From positions 1,550,001 through 1,614,000 of the forward strand of contig NZ_JACHMJ010000001.1 in assembly GCF_014204935.1 (NCBI RefSeq): a DNA stretch of 64,000 nucleotides. The letters run 5' to 3'. Shown here in pieces: positions 18,673 through 27,162 of the stretch. The number at the start of each line of letters is the position of its first letter. The first letter of the stretch is position 1. Below the pieces are notes generated by a model, which saw only the letters and a program-made list of their open reading frames with translations, was not told the DNA's origin and did no database searches. The position numbers and the translations under genes are program-made. This DNA comes from Conyzicola lurida (GTDB taxonomy: Bacteria > Actinomycetota > Actinomycetes > Actinomycetales > Microbacteriaceae).

Positions 18673-19430
18673 CTCGTCACCACTCCCGCTTCGGCCAGCG
18701 CACGCTTCACGTCGCCGACTGTCAATTCTCCATTGTGGAACACGGATGCCGCGAGCACGGCGTCCGCGCCGGCGGCGATCGCGGGCGCGAAGTGCTCGAG
18801 GGCCCCGGCTCCGCCGCTGGCGATCACCGGGACGCGGCTGATCTCGCGCATGGCGGTGACCAGCTCGAGGTCGAATCCGGTCTTCATTCCGTCGGCGTCG
18901 ATCGAGTTGACGAGCAGCTCGCCGACACCGCGTTCGATCGCCTCGGACGCCCAGGCGAGGGCGTCGATCGTAGTCTCGGTGCGTCCGCCGTGCGTGGTGA
19001 CGACGAAGCCGCTCGGCACGGCCGCGCTGCGCTTCACGTCGAGGCTGAGCACGAGCACCTGGGCGCCGAACCGGTCGGCGATCTCGCCGATCAGCTCGGG
19101 GCGGGCGATCGCGGCGCTGTTGACGCCCACCTTGTCGGCACCGTGGGCCTGCAGCTTCGCCACGTCCTCGGTGGAGCGCACGCCGCCGCCCACGGTGAGC
19201 GGGATGAACACCTGCTCGGCCGTGGCGCGCACGACGTCGTACATCGTGTCGCGGTTGTCGACCGTGGCCTTCACGTCGAGGAAGGTGATCTCGTCGGCGC
19301 CCTGCTCGTAGTAGGTACGGGCGAGTTCGATCGGGTCCCCGGCGTCACGCAGGTTGAGGAAGTTGACGCCCTTGACGACGCGGCCGGCTGCGACATCCAG
19401 ACAGGGGATGACACGTACTGCGACGCCCAC
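18669..19430 (-). CDS. hisF: Imidazole glycerol phosphate synthase cyclase subunit
   Basis: This 253-residue TIM barrel uses ammonia from HisH (elsewhere) to make IGP and AICAR. The N-terminus [20 protein letters not shown] holds the first catalytic aspartate. The phosphate sites [13 protein letters not shown] and [13 protein letters not shown] are intact. It starts with GTG, two bases after the hisG stop codon, and overlaps hisI by four bases. Confidence 0.96.
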   Translation of the reverse strand: MGVAVRVIPCLDVAAGRVVKGVNFLNLRDAGDPIELARTYYEQGADEITFLDVKATVDNRDTMYDVVRATAEQVFIPLTVGGGVRSTEDVAKLQAHGADKVGVNSAAIARPELIGEIADRFGAQVLVLSLDVKRSAAVPSGFVVTTHGGRTETTIDALAWASEAIERGVGELLVNSIDADGMKTGFDLELVTAMREISRVPVIASGGAGALEHFAPAIAAGADAVLAASVFHNGELTVGDVKRALAEAGVVTR

Positions 19431-19432
19431 GG

Positions 19433-20272
19433 TCAGATCCTCGCGGCGTGGATCGAAGAGACGAGGATGGCACGCGCTCCGATGTCGTAGAGCGAGTCCA
19501 TCACGTGGTTGGTGTCGGAGCGGTGCACCATGGCGCGCACGGCGACCCAGCCGGAGTCCTGCAGCGGCGAGATCGTCGGGCTCTCGAGGCCGGGGGTGAT
19601 CGCGGTGGCGCTGTCGAGCAGGGCGACGGGCACGTCGTAGTCCATCAGCACGTACTGGCGGGCCACGAGCACGCCCTGCAGGCGGCGCTGCAGCGTGGCG
19701 ATCCCGGCGAGGTCCTGCTTGGCACTGATGAGCACGGCGGTCGATTCGAGGATCACCGGGCCGAAGATCTCGAGGCCCTGCGCGCGCAGGGTGGAGCCGG
19801 TGCTGACGACGTCGGCCACGGCGTCCGCCACACCGAGGTTGATCGCCGACTCGACGGCGCCGTCCAGGCTGACGAGGGCGGCTGTGACGCCGTGGCGGGC
19901 GAGGAAGTCGCCGACGAGGCCGGGGTAGCTGGTGGCGACGCGGACGCCCTCGAGGTCGCCCAACTCGGCGAACTGTCCGGGACGGCCGGCGAAGCGGAAG
20001 GTGGAGCCGCCGAAGTCGAGCGTGCCGATCTCGGCCGCCTGCGACCCGGAATCGAGGAGCAGGTCGCGGCCGGTGATGCCGACGTCGAGTGCGCCCGAAC
20101 CGACGTAGGTGGCGATGTCTCGCGGGCGGAGGTAGAAGAACTCGACGTCGTTACGCGGGTCGACGGCGCTCAGGGCGCGGGGATCGCGGCGGCCGGTGTA
20201 GCCCGCCTCGACGAGCATGTCGGCGGCGGTCTCGCTCAGTGAACCCTTGTTGGGCACTGCAATTCTCAGCAT
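19433..20272 (-). CDS. hisG: ATP phosphoribosyltransferase, long form
   Basis: This 279-residue enzyme begins histidine synthesis from ATP and PRPP. The N-terminal [19 protein letters not shown] and the VGITGRDLL segment form the catalytic domains. The length indicates the long HisG type, with a C-terminal regulatory domain (about residues 205-279) through which histidine inhibits the enzyme, so no HisZ is required. Forty-nine bases separate it from hisE on the same strand. Confidence 0.96.
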   Translation of the reverse strand: MLRIAVPNKGSLSETAADMLVEAGYTGRRDPRALSAVDPRNDVEFFYLRPRDIATYVGSGALDVGITGRDLLLDSGSQAAEIGTLDFGGSTFRFAGRPGQFAELGDLEGVRVATSYPGLVGDFLARHGVTAALVSLDGAVESAINLGVADAVADVVSTGSTLRAQGLEIFGPVILESTAVLISAKQDLAGIATLQRRLQGVLVARQYVLMDYDVPVALLDSATAITPGLESPTISPLQDSGWVAVRAMVHRSDTNHVMDSLYDIGARAILVSSIHAARI

Positions 20273-20321
20273 GGTGGGGCCTTAAGTACTAGTGATGGAT
20301 GTCGCGGAGTGGGAGCTGCGC

Positions 20322-20585
20322 TCACAGATGTCGGTAGACATCGGCGGGGGTCAGGCCCTTCGCGATCATCATCACCTGAAGGTGGTAGAGCAGCTGCGAG
20401 ATCTCCTCGGCGGTCTCCACGTCGGACTGGTACTCGGCGGCCATCCAAACCTCGGCGGCCTCTTCGACGATCTTCTTACCGATGGCGTGCACCCCGGCGT
20501 CGAGCTCGGCGACGGTGCCCGAGCCCTCGGGGCGCGACACGGCCTTGTCGCTCAGCTCGGTAAACAGGTCGTCGAAAGTTTTCAC
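20322..20585 (-). CDS. hisE: Phosphoribosyl-ATP diphosphatase
   Basis: This 87-residue all-helical MazG-like enzyme hydrolyses PR-ATP to PR-AMP. The metal-binding helix signature is [14 protein letters not shown], followed by [15 protein letters not shown]. It heads the his/trp operon on the minus strand. The GTG start lacks a Shine-Dalgarno sequence, but TAACCT ends six bases upstream, pointing to leaderless initiation and to the operon promoter. In many actinobacteria rpe lies directly upstream; here about 6.6 kb of other genes intervene. Confidence 0.96.
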   Translation of the reverse strand: MKTFDDLFTELSDKAVSRPEGSGTVAELDAGVHAIGKKIVEEAAEVWMAAEYQSDVETAEEISQLLYHLQVMMIAKGLTPADVYRHL

Positions 20586-20591
20586 GCGTCA

Positions 20592-20597
20592 AGGTTA
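20592..20597 (-). promoter_or_regulatory. -10 box of the hisE-led his/trp operon
   Basis: TAACCT ends exactly six bases before the hisE GTG, with no Shine-Dalgarno sequence between. No good -35 was found. The position fits a leaderless transcript that would serve hisE through lgt. Confidence 0.45.
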
Positions 20598-20630
20598 CTA
20601 GGCGTTCGACGGGCGGATGTGCGCGTGGTG

Positions 20631-20831
20631 CTAGAAAGACCCGCCACCCGAGTGGCGCGCGCGGGCCGCCGCGGCGGCGGCGCCCATCGCGCGGTTGTGC
20701 GAGCCGTCGGGGGCGTCGCGCGGGTCGATGCGGTCTTCGTAGTCGCGAGAGCGGTGGCGGCGCCAGGCGATGCCGGCGATCGACCCGATGGCGACAACGA
20801 CCGGCAGTACGAAATAGATGATTGCTGACAT
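20631..20831 (-). CDS. Small single-pass membrane protein, unknown function
   Basis: This 66-residue protein has one hydrophobic segment, IIYFVLPVVVAIGSIAGIAW, then a basic stop-transfer RRHRSR and a polar, alanine-rich tail ending GGGSF. The ATG beginning MSAIIYF is preferred; an in-frame earlier ATG lies eight codons upstream without a better ribosome site. AAAGGA sits about 10 bases upstream of the chosen ATG. It ends 45 bases before hisE and is divergent from the LLM oxidoreductase gene. I do not recognise a family; similar tiny envelope proteins are common in Microbacteriaceae. Confidence 0.6.
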   Translation of the reverse strand: MSAIIYFVLPVVVAIGSIAGIAWRRHRSRDYEDRIDPRDAPDGSHNRAMGAAAAAARARHSGGGSF

Positions 20832-20899
20832 GGGTGCACCGTCCTTTGACTCCACGCTAGGCGCTGCCCGGCGCGATAGCGAGGAAACCCCGTCTTATC

Positions 20900-20905
20900 T
20901 ACACT
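20900..20905 (+). promoter_or_regulatory. -10 box of the LLM oxidoreductase gene, leaderless configuration
   Basis: TACACT is followed by seven bases (GGGCGGC) and then the ATG. The spacing equals that of polA, pdtaR and rarA. No Shine-Dalgarno sequence lies in between. Confidence 0.5.
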
Positions 20906-20912
20906 GGGCGGC

Positions 20913-21866
20913 ATGCTCAACGATCGCGCAACCGGTGTCATGCTGCCCCGGGACCTCCCCGCCTCCCGTTTCGCCGAGTTCGCCCGGTCGGCCGAGGACC
21001 TCGGCTTCGACGAACTGTGGGTCGTGGAGGACTGCTTCTTCCGCGGCGGCATCGCGCAGGCCGCCGTCGCCCTCGCCGTCACCTCTCGCATCCACGTGGG
21101 CATCGGCATCCTGCCCGCCGCGGCGCGCAATGCGGCGTTCGCCACCCTGGATGCGGCGACGCTGGCCGAGCTGTTCCCGGGGCGCACGACGATCGGCGTC
21201 GGCCACGGCATGCCGGGGTGGATGCGTCAGGTCGGCGCGTGGCCCGCCAGCCCGCTGACCCTTCTCGAAGAGACCGTCGACGCGATGAAGGGGCTGCTGG
21301 CAGGCGCGAGGGTCAGCACCGAGGGCCGATACGTACGACTGCGGGATGTCGCGTTGGAGACGCCCCCGCAGGCTCCCCCGCTCGTGCTCGCCGGCGTGCG
21401 CGGACCGAAGTCGCTCGCCCTCTCGGGCCGGGTCGCGGACGGCACCGTGCTCGCCGAACCCGTCACCCCCGAGTACCTCGCGACGGCGCTGGCGCAGATA
21501 GCTCCGGCAGGAGGACACCGGGTCGTCGCGTACAACGTCGGCGCGGTTCATCCCGACCCGGCAATCGCCCGCGACACGGCGCGTTCCGCGCTCGGCTGGA
21601 TCGGCGAGCCGGACTGGCGGCCGCACATCGAGCCGCTGCCGTTCGCCGCGGAGTTCGCGGCCCTCCGCGCGTCGGTGGCGTCGCCCGAGGAATTCGGTGC
21701 GGCGCTGCCGGACGAGTGGGTCGACCGGCTCGCGGTCGTCGGCACGGCCGAGGCCGCGCGCGCCCGTCGCGACGAGCTGTTCGCCGCCGGGGCGCACAGC
21801 GTCGTGCTGATCCCGGCGGGGCCGGATCCCTTCGCGGCTCTCGACGGGCTGGCGGCGCTGCTCTGA
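20913..21866 (+). CDS. LLM-class flavin/F420-dependent oxidoreductase
   Basis: This 317-residue bacterial-luciferase-like TIM barrel probably performs a hydride transfer with F420 or FMN. The N-terminal FARSAEDLGFDELWVVED and the middle FPGRTTIGVGHGMPGWMRQVG are typical of F420-using members, and LVLAGVRGPKSLALSGRVAD follows. The substrate cannot be predicted. It stands alone on the plus strand, facing the subtilisin gene, with a hairpin terminator wrapped around its stop codon. Its promoter is leaderless. It belongs to the accessory stretch between hisE and rpe. Confidence 0.88.
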   Translation: MLNDRATGVMLPRDLPASRFAEFARSAEDLGFDELWVVEDCFFRGGIAQAAVALAVTSRIHVGIGILPAAARNAAFATLDAATLAELFPGRTTIGVGHGMPGWMRQVGAWPASPLTLLEETVDAMKGLLAGARVSTEGRYVRLRDVALETPPQAPPLVLAGVRGPKSLALSGRVADGTVLAEPVTPEYLATALAQIAPAGGHRVVAYNVGAVHPDPAIARDTARSALGWIGEPDWRPHIEPLPFAAEFAALRASVASPEEFGAALPDEWVDRLAVVGTAEAARARRDELFAAGAHSVVLIPAGPDPFAALDGLAALL

Positions 21867-21882
21867 ACTCGAGCAGCGCCGC
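21852..21882. terminator. Hairpin overlapping the LLM gene stop codon, bidirectional
   Basis: A perfect 12-base-pair stem (GCGGCGCTGCTC with GAGCAGCGCCGC) encloses a 7-base loop that contains the TGA stop of the LLM gene. It lies 11 bases from the end of the convergent subtilisin gene and can serve both. Confidence 0.7.
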
Positions 21883-21893
21883 TGTGTCGCGGG

Positions 21894-23369
21894 CTAGCGC
21901 TGCACCGCCTCGAGCGCGTCGACGAGACCGGCACCGAAGTAGCCGTTGTCGGCCGGGGTGCCGGCACACGCGGTGACGCCGGCCGGGCAGGCGACGTCGT
22001 TGGCCTGCGCGTAGAGCAGGTCGGCGAGCTGGCTGCCCGTCGCACGGCGGTGCGTCGACTGCAGCAGCGCGGCCACGCCGGCCACGTGCGGCGAAGCCAT
22101 CGACGTTCCCGACGACGTGCCGTAGCCGCCGTTCAGCACGGTGGACAGGATCGCCGAACCCGGAGCCGCGATGTCGATGACACCGAGCCCGTAGTTGGAG
22201 AAGCTCGAGAGAGCCCCGGTGGAGGTGGTCGACGATACCGTCACGACGCCGTCGAGTTCGGCGGGGATGTCGGTGCAGCCGGCGTCGATCGGACGCACGA
22301 CGGGCACGGTGTCGTTCGGGCTGGAATCGTCCTCGACCTTGTTGGCCAGATCCATCGCCGAGTTGCCGGCCGCTGCCACGTTCAAAACGCCCTTCTGCTG
22401 GGTGTACTGCACGGCGCGGTCGACCGCGGTTTTGACGGCACGCTGGTCGGGGTCGCTGTCGCACCAGAACTGCCACGGGTCGATGTAGTAGCTGTTGTTG
22501 GTGATGTCGGCACCGCTGGCTTCGGCGAACATAAAGCCGCAGATCGCGGCCTCCGGGTAGATGAACCCGTCGTCGCTCACGACCTTGACCGCCGAGACCC
22601 GCACGGCCGGGGCGACACCGGCGATGCCGACGCCGTTGCGCGCCGCGGCGATGGTGCCGGCGACGTGGGTGCCGTGCGAGCTGGTCGTCGGCTGCCACGA
22701 CTCGTAGCTGCCGTCGGCGACGCCGCTGAGGCAGCCGGCGGACTTCGACTGGTCGACGTTCGCGGCGAGGTCGGGGTGCGTGGCCTCGATGCCGGAGTCG
22801 AGCACTGCGACGAGCACCTTCTTGTCGCCGTCGGTGATCTGGTGCGCCTGGTCGGCGCCGATCGCGGCCATGTCCCACTGGAGCGACTCGGACGGGTCGG
22901 GCACGACCTCGCGGTGGCCCTCGACGCCCTCGTCCTTGGTGACCGCGGCGCGGCGTTGCAGGCTGTCGGTCGTCGCGACCGGTTCGACGATGCCGTAGGT
23001 CGGGTCGGTGGGTGCGACCGGCGCGGTGCGGGTTGCGCCGACGGACTCGACCCCCTGCTGCCCGGCCAGCCCCTCGCGGAAGAGCGTGTTGTCGGACTGC
23101 GCGATGACCACGCCGATCTGCGGATAGCTCGCGATGACGTGCCCGCCGGCGGCGACCACGGCGCGCTCGACCTTCTTGGTCTGGCCGTTGTTGGCGCGCG
23201 TGACGTTGACGGCGTAGTTCATCACGTCGCCACGCACGATCTCGACGACCGGGGCGGGTTTGGTGGCCTCCGCGGCCTGGGCGGCCGTCGGCACGAGAAT
23301 GCCGAACGAGACGACGGCGCCGACCGCCAAACAGGCGGTGAGACGGGCTTTCACGGGGTACAACGACAT
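21894..23369 (-). CDS. Secreted S8 (subtilisin-family) serine protease
   Basis: This 491-residue protein is exported. A signal peptide spans residues 1 to about 32 (hydrophobic core ACLAVGAVVSFGILVPTA, cleavage after AQA). An inhibitor I9-like propeptide (NYAVNVTRANNGQTKKV, then IGVVIAQS) covers about residues 50-115. The catalytic triad is complete: Asp191 in VLDSGIEATHPD, His232 in SHGTHVAGTIA and Ser423 in GTSMASPHVAG. The oxyanion-hole Asn is in the DITNNSYY region. The start is set by GAGGAG about five bases before the ATG. Four cysteines may form extracellular disulfides. It is likely a degradative or processing protease; the target is unknown. It converges with the LLM gene. Confidence 0.92.
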   Translation of the reverse strand: MSLYPVKARLTACLAVGAVVSFGILVPTAAQAAEATKPAPVVEIVRGDVMNYAVNVTRANNGQTKKVERAVVAAGGHVIASYPQIGVVIAQSDNTLFREGLAGQQGVESVGATRTAPVAPTDPTYGIVEPVATTDSLQRRAAVTKDEGVEGHREVVPDPSESLQWDMAAIGADQAHQITDGDKKVLVAVLDSGIEATHPDLAANVDQSKSAGCLSGVADGSYESWQPTTSSHGTHVAGTIAAARNGVGIAGVAPAVRVSAVKVVSDDGFIYPEAAICGFMFAEASGADITNNSYYIDPWQFWCDSDPDQRAVKTAVDRAVQYTQQKGVLNVAAAGNSAMDLANKVEDDSSPNDTVPVVRPIDAGCTDIPAELDGVVTVSSTTSTGALSSFSNYGLGVIDIAAPGSAILSTVLNGGYGTSSGTSMASPHVAGVAALLQSTHRRATGSQLADLLYAQANDVACPAGVTACAGTPADNGYFGAGLVDALEAVQR

Positions 23370-23536
23370 TGTGCTCCTCATCCAGGGATGTCCGTGCGGA
23401 GAGCGACCATGGCGCGGGATCCCCGGGTGAGCGGCGGTTCTGCGCCCGGAAACTCGGGACTTCCTCGGAATCAACGCTAGGGCACCCCCTCTTCGGGGGA
23501 CAGTCGGCACTTAGGCGGACACGTGCCACTAACGGA

Positions 23537-23570
23537 CGAAGCCCGGCCGTCGCGAGACGGCCGGGCTTCG
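23537..23570 (-). terminator. Hairpin terminator of the FKBP gene
   Basis: A perfect 15-base-pair stem (23537-23551 with 23556-23570) with a tetraloop sits 12 bases after the FKBP stop codon. It shields the downstream subtilisin gene from read-through. Confidence 0.85.
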
Positions 23571-23582
23571 GGAGGGGTGGTG

Positions 23583-23957
23583 CTACTTCGTGCCGAGCAG
23601 ATCGATCACGAAGGTGAGGGTGCGCCCGGAGAGGCGGTGTCCGCCACCGACGGGACCGTAGGCGAGCTCGGGCGGGCAGATGAGCTGGCGGCGTCCGCCG
23701 ACCTTCATGCCGGGGATGCCCTGCTGCCAGCCGGCGATGAGGCTGCCGAGGGGGAAGTTGATGGACTGGCCACGGCTCCAGCTGGAGTCGAATTCTTCGC
23801 CGCTCTCGAAGTCGACGCCGAGGTAGTGCACGTCGACGGTCGCGCCGGGCTGGGCTTCCGCGCCGGTGCCCTCTTCGATGTCAATGATCACGAGCTCGGT
23901 GGGCTCGGGGCCCTCGTAGAACTCGACTTCGGGCTTGGTTTTCGGTGAATCTGTCAT
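23583..23957 (-). CDS. FKBP-type peptidyl-prolyl cis-trans isomerase
   Basis: This 124-residue cytoplasmic isomerase has no signal peptide. The FKBP core is clear: VDVHYLGVDFESGEEFDSSW, then LIAGWQQGIPGMKVGGRRQL, then PPELAYGP and the final LTFVIDLL strand. Residues 1-20 are a charged extension typical of actinobacterial single-domain FKBPs. The role is assistance in protein folding. It is monocistronic: a terminator lies downstream, and a 244-base upstream gap carries the inverted-repeat element described at 24061. Confidence 0.93.
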   Translation of the reverse strand: MTDSPKTKPEVEFYEGPEPTELVIIDIEEGTGAEAQPGATVDVHYLGVDFESGEEFDSSWSRGQSINFPLGSLIAGWQQGIPGMKVGGRRQLICPPELAYGPVGGGHRLSGRTLTFVIDLLGTK

Positions 23958-24060
23958 GCGACCATCCAAGCAGATCGAGGAGCCCCGAAACACGGATGCC
24001 GCGGCCGTCCGCCCACGGCGCAATCGGGCCGCGCGGGGGCGGCGGGGCGAGCGGCGGGTT

Positions 24061-24154
24061 CGGAAATTCAGGAAGTCCGACGCGCACCCGGCCCTGCCGT
24101 CGCGGACCTCCGCAGCCGGGCGGCGCTCAGCGTGCAGGAGTTCCTGAATTTCCG
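24061..24154. repeat. Inverted-repeat element, copy A
   Basis: This 94-base element has perfect 14-base inverted ends (24061-24074 and 24141-24154, sharing the core GGAAATTCAGGAA). An inner stem CCCGGC/GCCGGG (24087-24092 with 24115-24120) is also present. A second copy with the same termini and a related inner start (CGCAC then CGGCCC) occurs at 47009. It lies between the amidohydrolase stop and the FKBP start. It could be a small non-autonomous mobile element, a structured RNA or a terminator. Confidence 0.75.
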
Positions 24155-24201
24155 ACGTGGGGCGGGGGCGCGGGGCGCTCTACGGTGGCGGGCACGCGGG
24201 G

Positions 24202-25611
24202 CTAGGCGGCGACTCCGGCCCGCACGGCGAGGGCGGTGGCCGCGGTGGAGGCGGCGCGGGCGACGGCACGCTCGTCGACGCGGGTGAGCTCGCCGTCCTC
24301 CACGACGGTGCGGCCGTGCACGAACGACCGGGTGACCGGCGGCTGGGCGCCGAGGGTGAGCGCGGCGACCGGGTCGGCGATGCCGGCGTGTTCGACCCTG
24401 TCGACCTTCCAGAGCACGAGGTCGGCGAGCTTGCCGACCTCGATCGAGCCGAGTTCCGCCGATCGGCCGAGTACGCGCGCGCCGCCCATGGTGGCGATGT
24501 AGAGGCCGTGGCGACCGGTCATGCCGTCGGCCCCCGCGCGGAGACGGTTCATCAGCACGGACTGGCGGATCTCGCTACCGAGCTGTCCCGACTCGTTGGA
24601 GGCGGCTCCGTCGACGCCGAGTCCGACCGGGACGCCGGCGGCGAGCAGTTGCGGCACCGGGGCGATCCCGGCGGCGAGGCGGGCGTTCGACGACGGGCAG
24701 TGCGCGACTCCGGTTCCGGTGGCGGCGAAGCGCCCGATGGCACTGTCGTCGAGGTGCACGCAGTGCGCCATCCACACGTCGTTGCCCAGCCACCCGAGGT
24801 CGTCGAGGTACTGCGTGGGGGTCTTGCCCCACTTCTCCAGGCAGAACGCGTCTTCCTCGACGGTCTCGGAACCGTGCGTGTGCAGGCGCACGTCGAGCGA
24901 CCGGGCGAGCACGGCCGCTTCGGAGAGCAGGTCGGAGGTCACCGAGAACGGCGAGCACGGCGCGATCGCGATCTGCACCATCGCCTCGCGCGAGGGGTCG
25001 TGGTAGCGGGCGACGGCGTCCGCGCTGGCCTGGAGGGCCGCGGACGTCGTCTCGACGGCGAAGTCGGGCGGGAGGCCACCCTGCGAGCGGCCGAGGTCCA
25101 TCGACCCGCGGGTGCCGTGCAGCCGGACGCCGACCCGGGTCGCGGCGGCGATGATGCCGCCGAGGATGTCTCCGGAGTCCTTCGGGAAGACGTAGTGGTG
25201 GTCGGCGACGGTCGTGCAGCCCGAGCGGGCGAGCACGGCGATCGCCGCCTCCGCGCCGGACTCGACCAGCTCGGCGTCGATCATCGACCAGGCCGGGTAG
25301 AGCGCGACCAGCCAGTCGAACAGGATCGAGTCCTGTGCCCAGCCGCGGGTGAGCCACTGGTAGAGGTGGTGGTGCGTATTGATCAGCCCGGGGGTGAGCA
25401 GGTGGCCCGTGCCGTCGACCAGCTCGATCGTGGGCGGCACGGCCGGGGTCTCGCCCGACGGGGTGAGGCCGCGCACGGCCCACTCGGGCGGGACTCCCCC
25501 GCCGACGCCGACGATCGTCGCGTCGTCGAAAACGACCCAGCCGTCGGGGTACTCGGTACCGTTCGCGTCGACGGTGGCGACGGTCGCCCCGGAGATGATC
25601 GTGCGCTGCAT
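24202..25611 (-). CDS. Amidohydrolase, 8-oxoguanine/guanine-deaminase-like
   Basis: This 469-residue enzyme belongs to the ATZ/TRZ (AtzA-TrzN) amidohydrolase family. Metal ligands are visible in INTHHHLYQWLTRGW, the next His in VRLHTHGSETVEED, VWMAHCVHLDDS and the final Asp in GVPVGLGVDGAASNESG. The HHHLYQxLTR pattern and the DWLVALYP segment resemble the 8-oxoguanine deaminase group, which can also act on isocytosine. It begins seven bases after the stop of a nucleoside hydrolase gene. Together they suggest a purine salvage or detoxification pair: the hydrolase frees bases and this enzyme deaminates them. The exact substrate needs testing. Confidence 0.85.
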   Translation of the reverse strand: MQRTIISGATVATVDANGTEYPDGWVVFDDATIVGVGGGVPPEWAVRGLTPSGETPAVPPTIELVDGTGHLLTPGLINTHHHLYQWLTRGWAQDSILFDWLVALYPAWSMIDAELVESGAEAAIAVLARSGCTTVADHHYVFPKDSGDILGGIIAAATRVGVRLHGTRGSMDLGRSQGGLPPDFAVETTSAALQASADAVARYHDPSREAMVQIAIAPCSPFSVTSDLLSEAAVLARSLDVRLHTHGSETVEEDAFCLEKWGKTPTQYLDDLGWLGNDVWMAHCVHLDDSAIGRFAATGTGVAHCPSSNARLAAGIAPVPQLLAAGVPVGLGVDGAASNESGQLGSEIRQSVLMNRLRAGADGMTGRHGLYIATMGGARVLGRSAELGSIEVGKLADLVLWKVDRVEHAGIADPVAALTLGAQPPVTRSFVHGRTVVEDGELTRVDERAVARAASTAATALAVRAGVAA

Positions 25612-25618
25612 GGTTCTC

Positions 25619-26593
25619 CTAGGCGGTGAGCAGGCGGGCGAGCAGGACGGGGGCGAAGTCGCTCTCGAGTTCGAGCACGACACGCGTGTGGGCGTTCGAC
25701 TGCTCGGGGAAGCCGTTGTACGAGCCGCGCAGGTCGCAGATGGTCTGGCCGCGGCCGGGACCGGCGGTGTCGTCGACGAGCACACGGACGACCGGGGCGG
25801 TCTTGAGCGCGACCTCGCCGAGTGCGATCGCGACGGCGAGCGGGTCGTGCAGTGCCGAGGCACGGTGGCCGTACACCCCGACGTAGAACTCGAAGTAGTA
25901 GTCGAGCATGTGCCCGAGAGCGGTCGCTACCGGGCGGCCCGAGTCGATGAGGGTCTGGCGGTGGTGCTCGAGGAACACGTTGGTCATCGTGACGTCGAGG
26001 GGCACCATGGTGATGAACCATTCCGCGGCGAAGACCTCGGCCGCGGCATCCGCGTCGTTGGCGATGTTGGCCTCGGCGACGGGCGTGATGTTGCCGGGCA
26101 CGCGGGCCGCGCCGCCCATCAGGGTGAGTTCTTTCACCAGGCCGGGCAGTTCGGGGTCGAGGCGCAGCGCCTCGGCGATGTTGGTGAGGGGTCCGATGGC
26201 GATGACGCGGAGTTCGCCCTCGTGCTCGTGGGCGAGACGCACGAGCAGCTCGGCGGCCGACTCCGCGGAGACGGCGACGTCGGACTTGTCGATCTCGACG
26301 TCGCCGACGCCGTTCGCGCCGTGCACGTGGGGTGCACCGCCACGGAAGCTGCCGCCCTGCGGGTCGTGGGCACCGATCGCGACGGGGATGCCTGCGGCGC
26401 CGGCGAGAGCCAGCAGGTCGAGCGTGTTGTACGCGCCGACCGACGCGGAGACGTTGCCGGAGACGGATCCGATGCCGACGATCTCGATGCCGGCGGTCTC
26501 GTCGGCGGCGGCGGCGAGCAGGTAGCCGATGGCGAGGGCGTCGTCGATGCCGGTGTCGCAGTCGAGGTAGTAGGGGGCGCGTGCGGTGGTCAT
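25619..26593 (-). CDS. Nucleoside hydrolase (IUNH family)
   Basis: This 324-residue enzyme hydrolyses the N-glycosidic bond of ribonucleosides. The calcium-binding aspartate cluster at the N-terminus is YYLDCDTGIDDALAIGYLL. The family strand VSGNVSASVGAYNTLDLL, then AIGPLTNIAEAL, the EANIANDADAAAEVF segment and the late active-site HDPLAVAIAL are all present. GGAG lies about six bases upstream of the ATG. It is first of a two-gene unit with the amidohydrolase. The window gives no clue to purine or pyrimidine preference except that partner. Confidence 0.93.
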   Translation of the reverse strand: MTTARAPYYLDCDTGIDDALAIGYLLAAAADETAGIEIVGIGSVSGNVSASVGAYNTLDLLALAGAAGIPVAIGAHDPQGGSFRGGAPHVHGANGVGDVEIDKSDVAVSAESAAELLVRLAHEHEGELRVIAIGPLTNIAEALRLDPELPGLVKELTLMGGAARVPGNITPVAEANIANDADAAAEVFAAEWFITMVPLDVTMTNVFLEHHRQTLIDSGRPVATALGHMLDYYFEFYVGVYGHRASALHDPLAVAIALGEVALKTAPVVRVLVDDTAGPGRGQTICDLRGSYNGFPEQSNAHTRVVLELESDFAPVLLARLLTA

Positions 26594-26664
26594 GGTGCTC
26601 CGGTGTTTCAGTGGGTGATGGATCGATCGTAGGGTGTTGCTGTTTCGCGGCGATTTCGGCGAGT

Positions 26665-26670
26665 TATGCT
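26665..26670 (+). promoter_or_regulatory. -10 box of the 26677 membrane protein gene, leaderless configuration
   Basis: TATGCT ends six bases before the GTG at 26677. No separate Shine-Dalgarno sequence is present. This supports both the promoter and the chosen start. Confidence 0.45.
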
Positions 26671-26676
26671 CGCGGA

Positions 26677-27162
26677 GTGGCCAAGTGGTGGAAGTCCGTG
26701 CGGGTCCGTGCTCTCGGGCTCCTCGTCGTCGGGCTGCTGGTGGGCGTTCTGGGCCTCCAGCTCGGCCACGACGCCCGGTGGGATCCGCAGTGGGTCTTCT
26801 CGGGGTGGGGGTTCGACGTCGTGGCGTGGTTGGCCGTCGGCGCCTGCCTGGTCGTCGGGGTGGCCTGCACTCTCGTCGGAACGGTCTGGGTCGTCTTCGC
26901 GGCTCCCGCGGTCAGGACGTCTCCGGGACGCGCGGGGCTGATCTTCGCCGGCTCGATTGCCTTCGGGCTGGTCGCTGTACTCACCGGGGTGTGGACGGAT
27001 GGGGACATGCTCGCTCTCGTCGGTTCCGGCCGCCGAAGCGCACCCGCGTGGGTTCTGATCGTGCTGAGCCTCGTTCTGGCTCTGCCCGGCACTGTCGCCT
27101 CCGTGCGTTCGTACCTGCTCGGCCCGGACGGGTCGAGCCGGGGTTCAGACCCGAAGCCGTGA
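26677..27162 (+). CDS. Four-helix membrane protein, unknown function
   Basis: This 161-residue protein has four predicted membrane helices: ALGLLVVGLLVGVLGLQLG, VVAWLAVGACLVVGVACTLV, AGLIFAGSIAFGLVAVLTG and VLIVLSLVLALPGTVASV. A short basic N-terminus (VAKWWKSVRVR) and a polar tail suggest both ends are inside. I do not recognise a family. The GTG start is chosen from the basic N-terminus and a TATGCT box six bases upstream. The frame continues in phase for 17 more codons after the TGA before the next stop. It converges on rpe and is divergent from the nucleoside hydrolase. Confidence 0.6.
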   Translation: MAKWWKSVRVRALGLLVVGLLVGVLGLQLGHDARWDPQWVFSGWGFDVVAWLAVGACLVVGVACTLVGTVWVVFAAPAVRTSPGRAGLIFAGSIAFGLVAVLTGVWTDGDMLALVGSGRRSAPAWVLIVLSLVLALPGTVASVRSYLLGPDGSSRGSDPKP

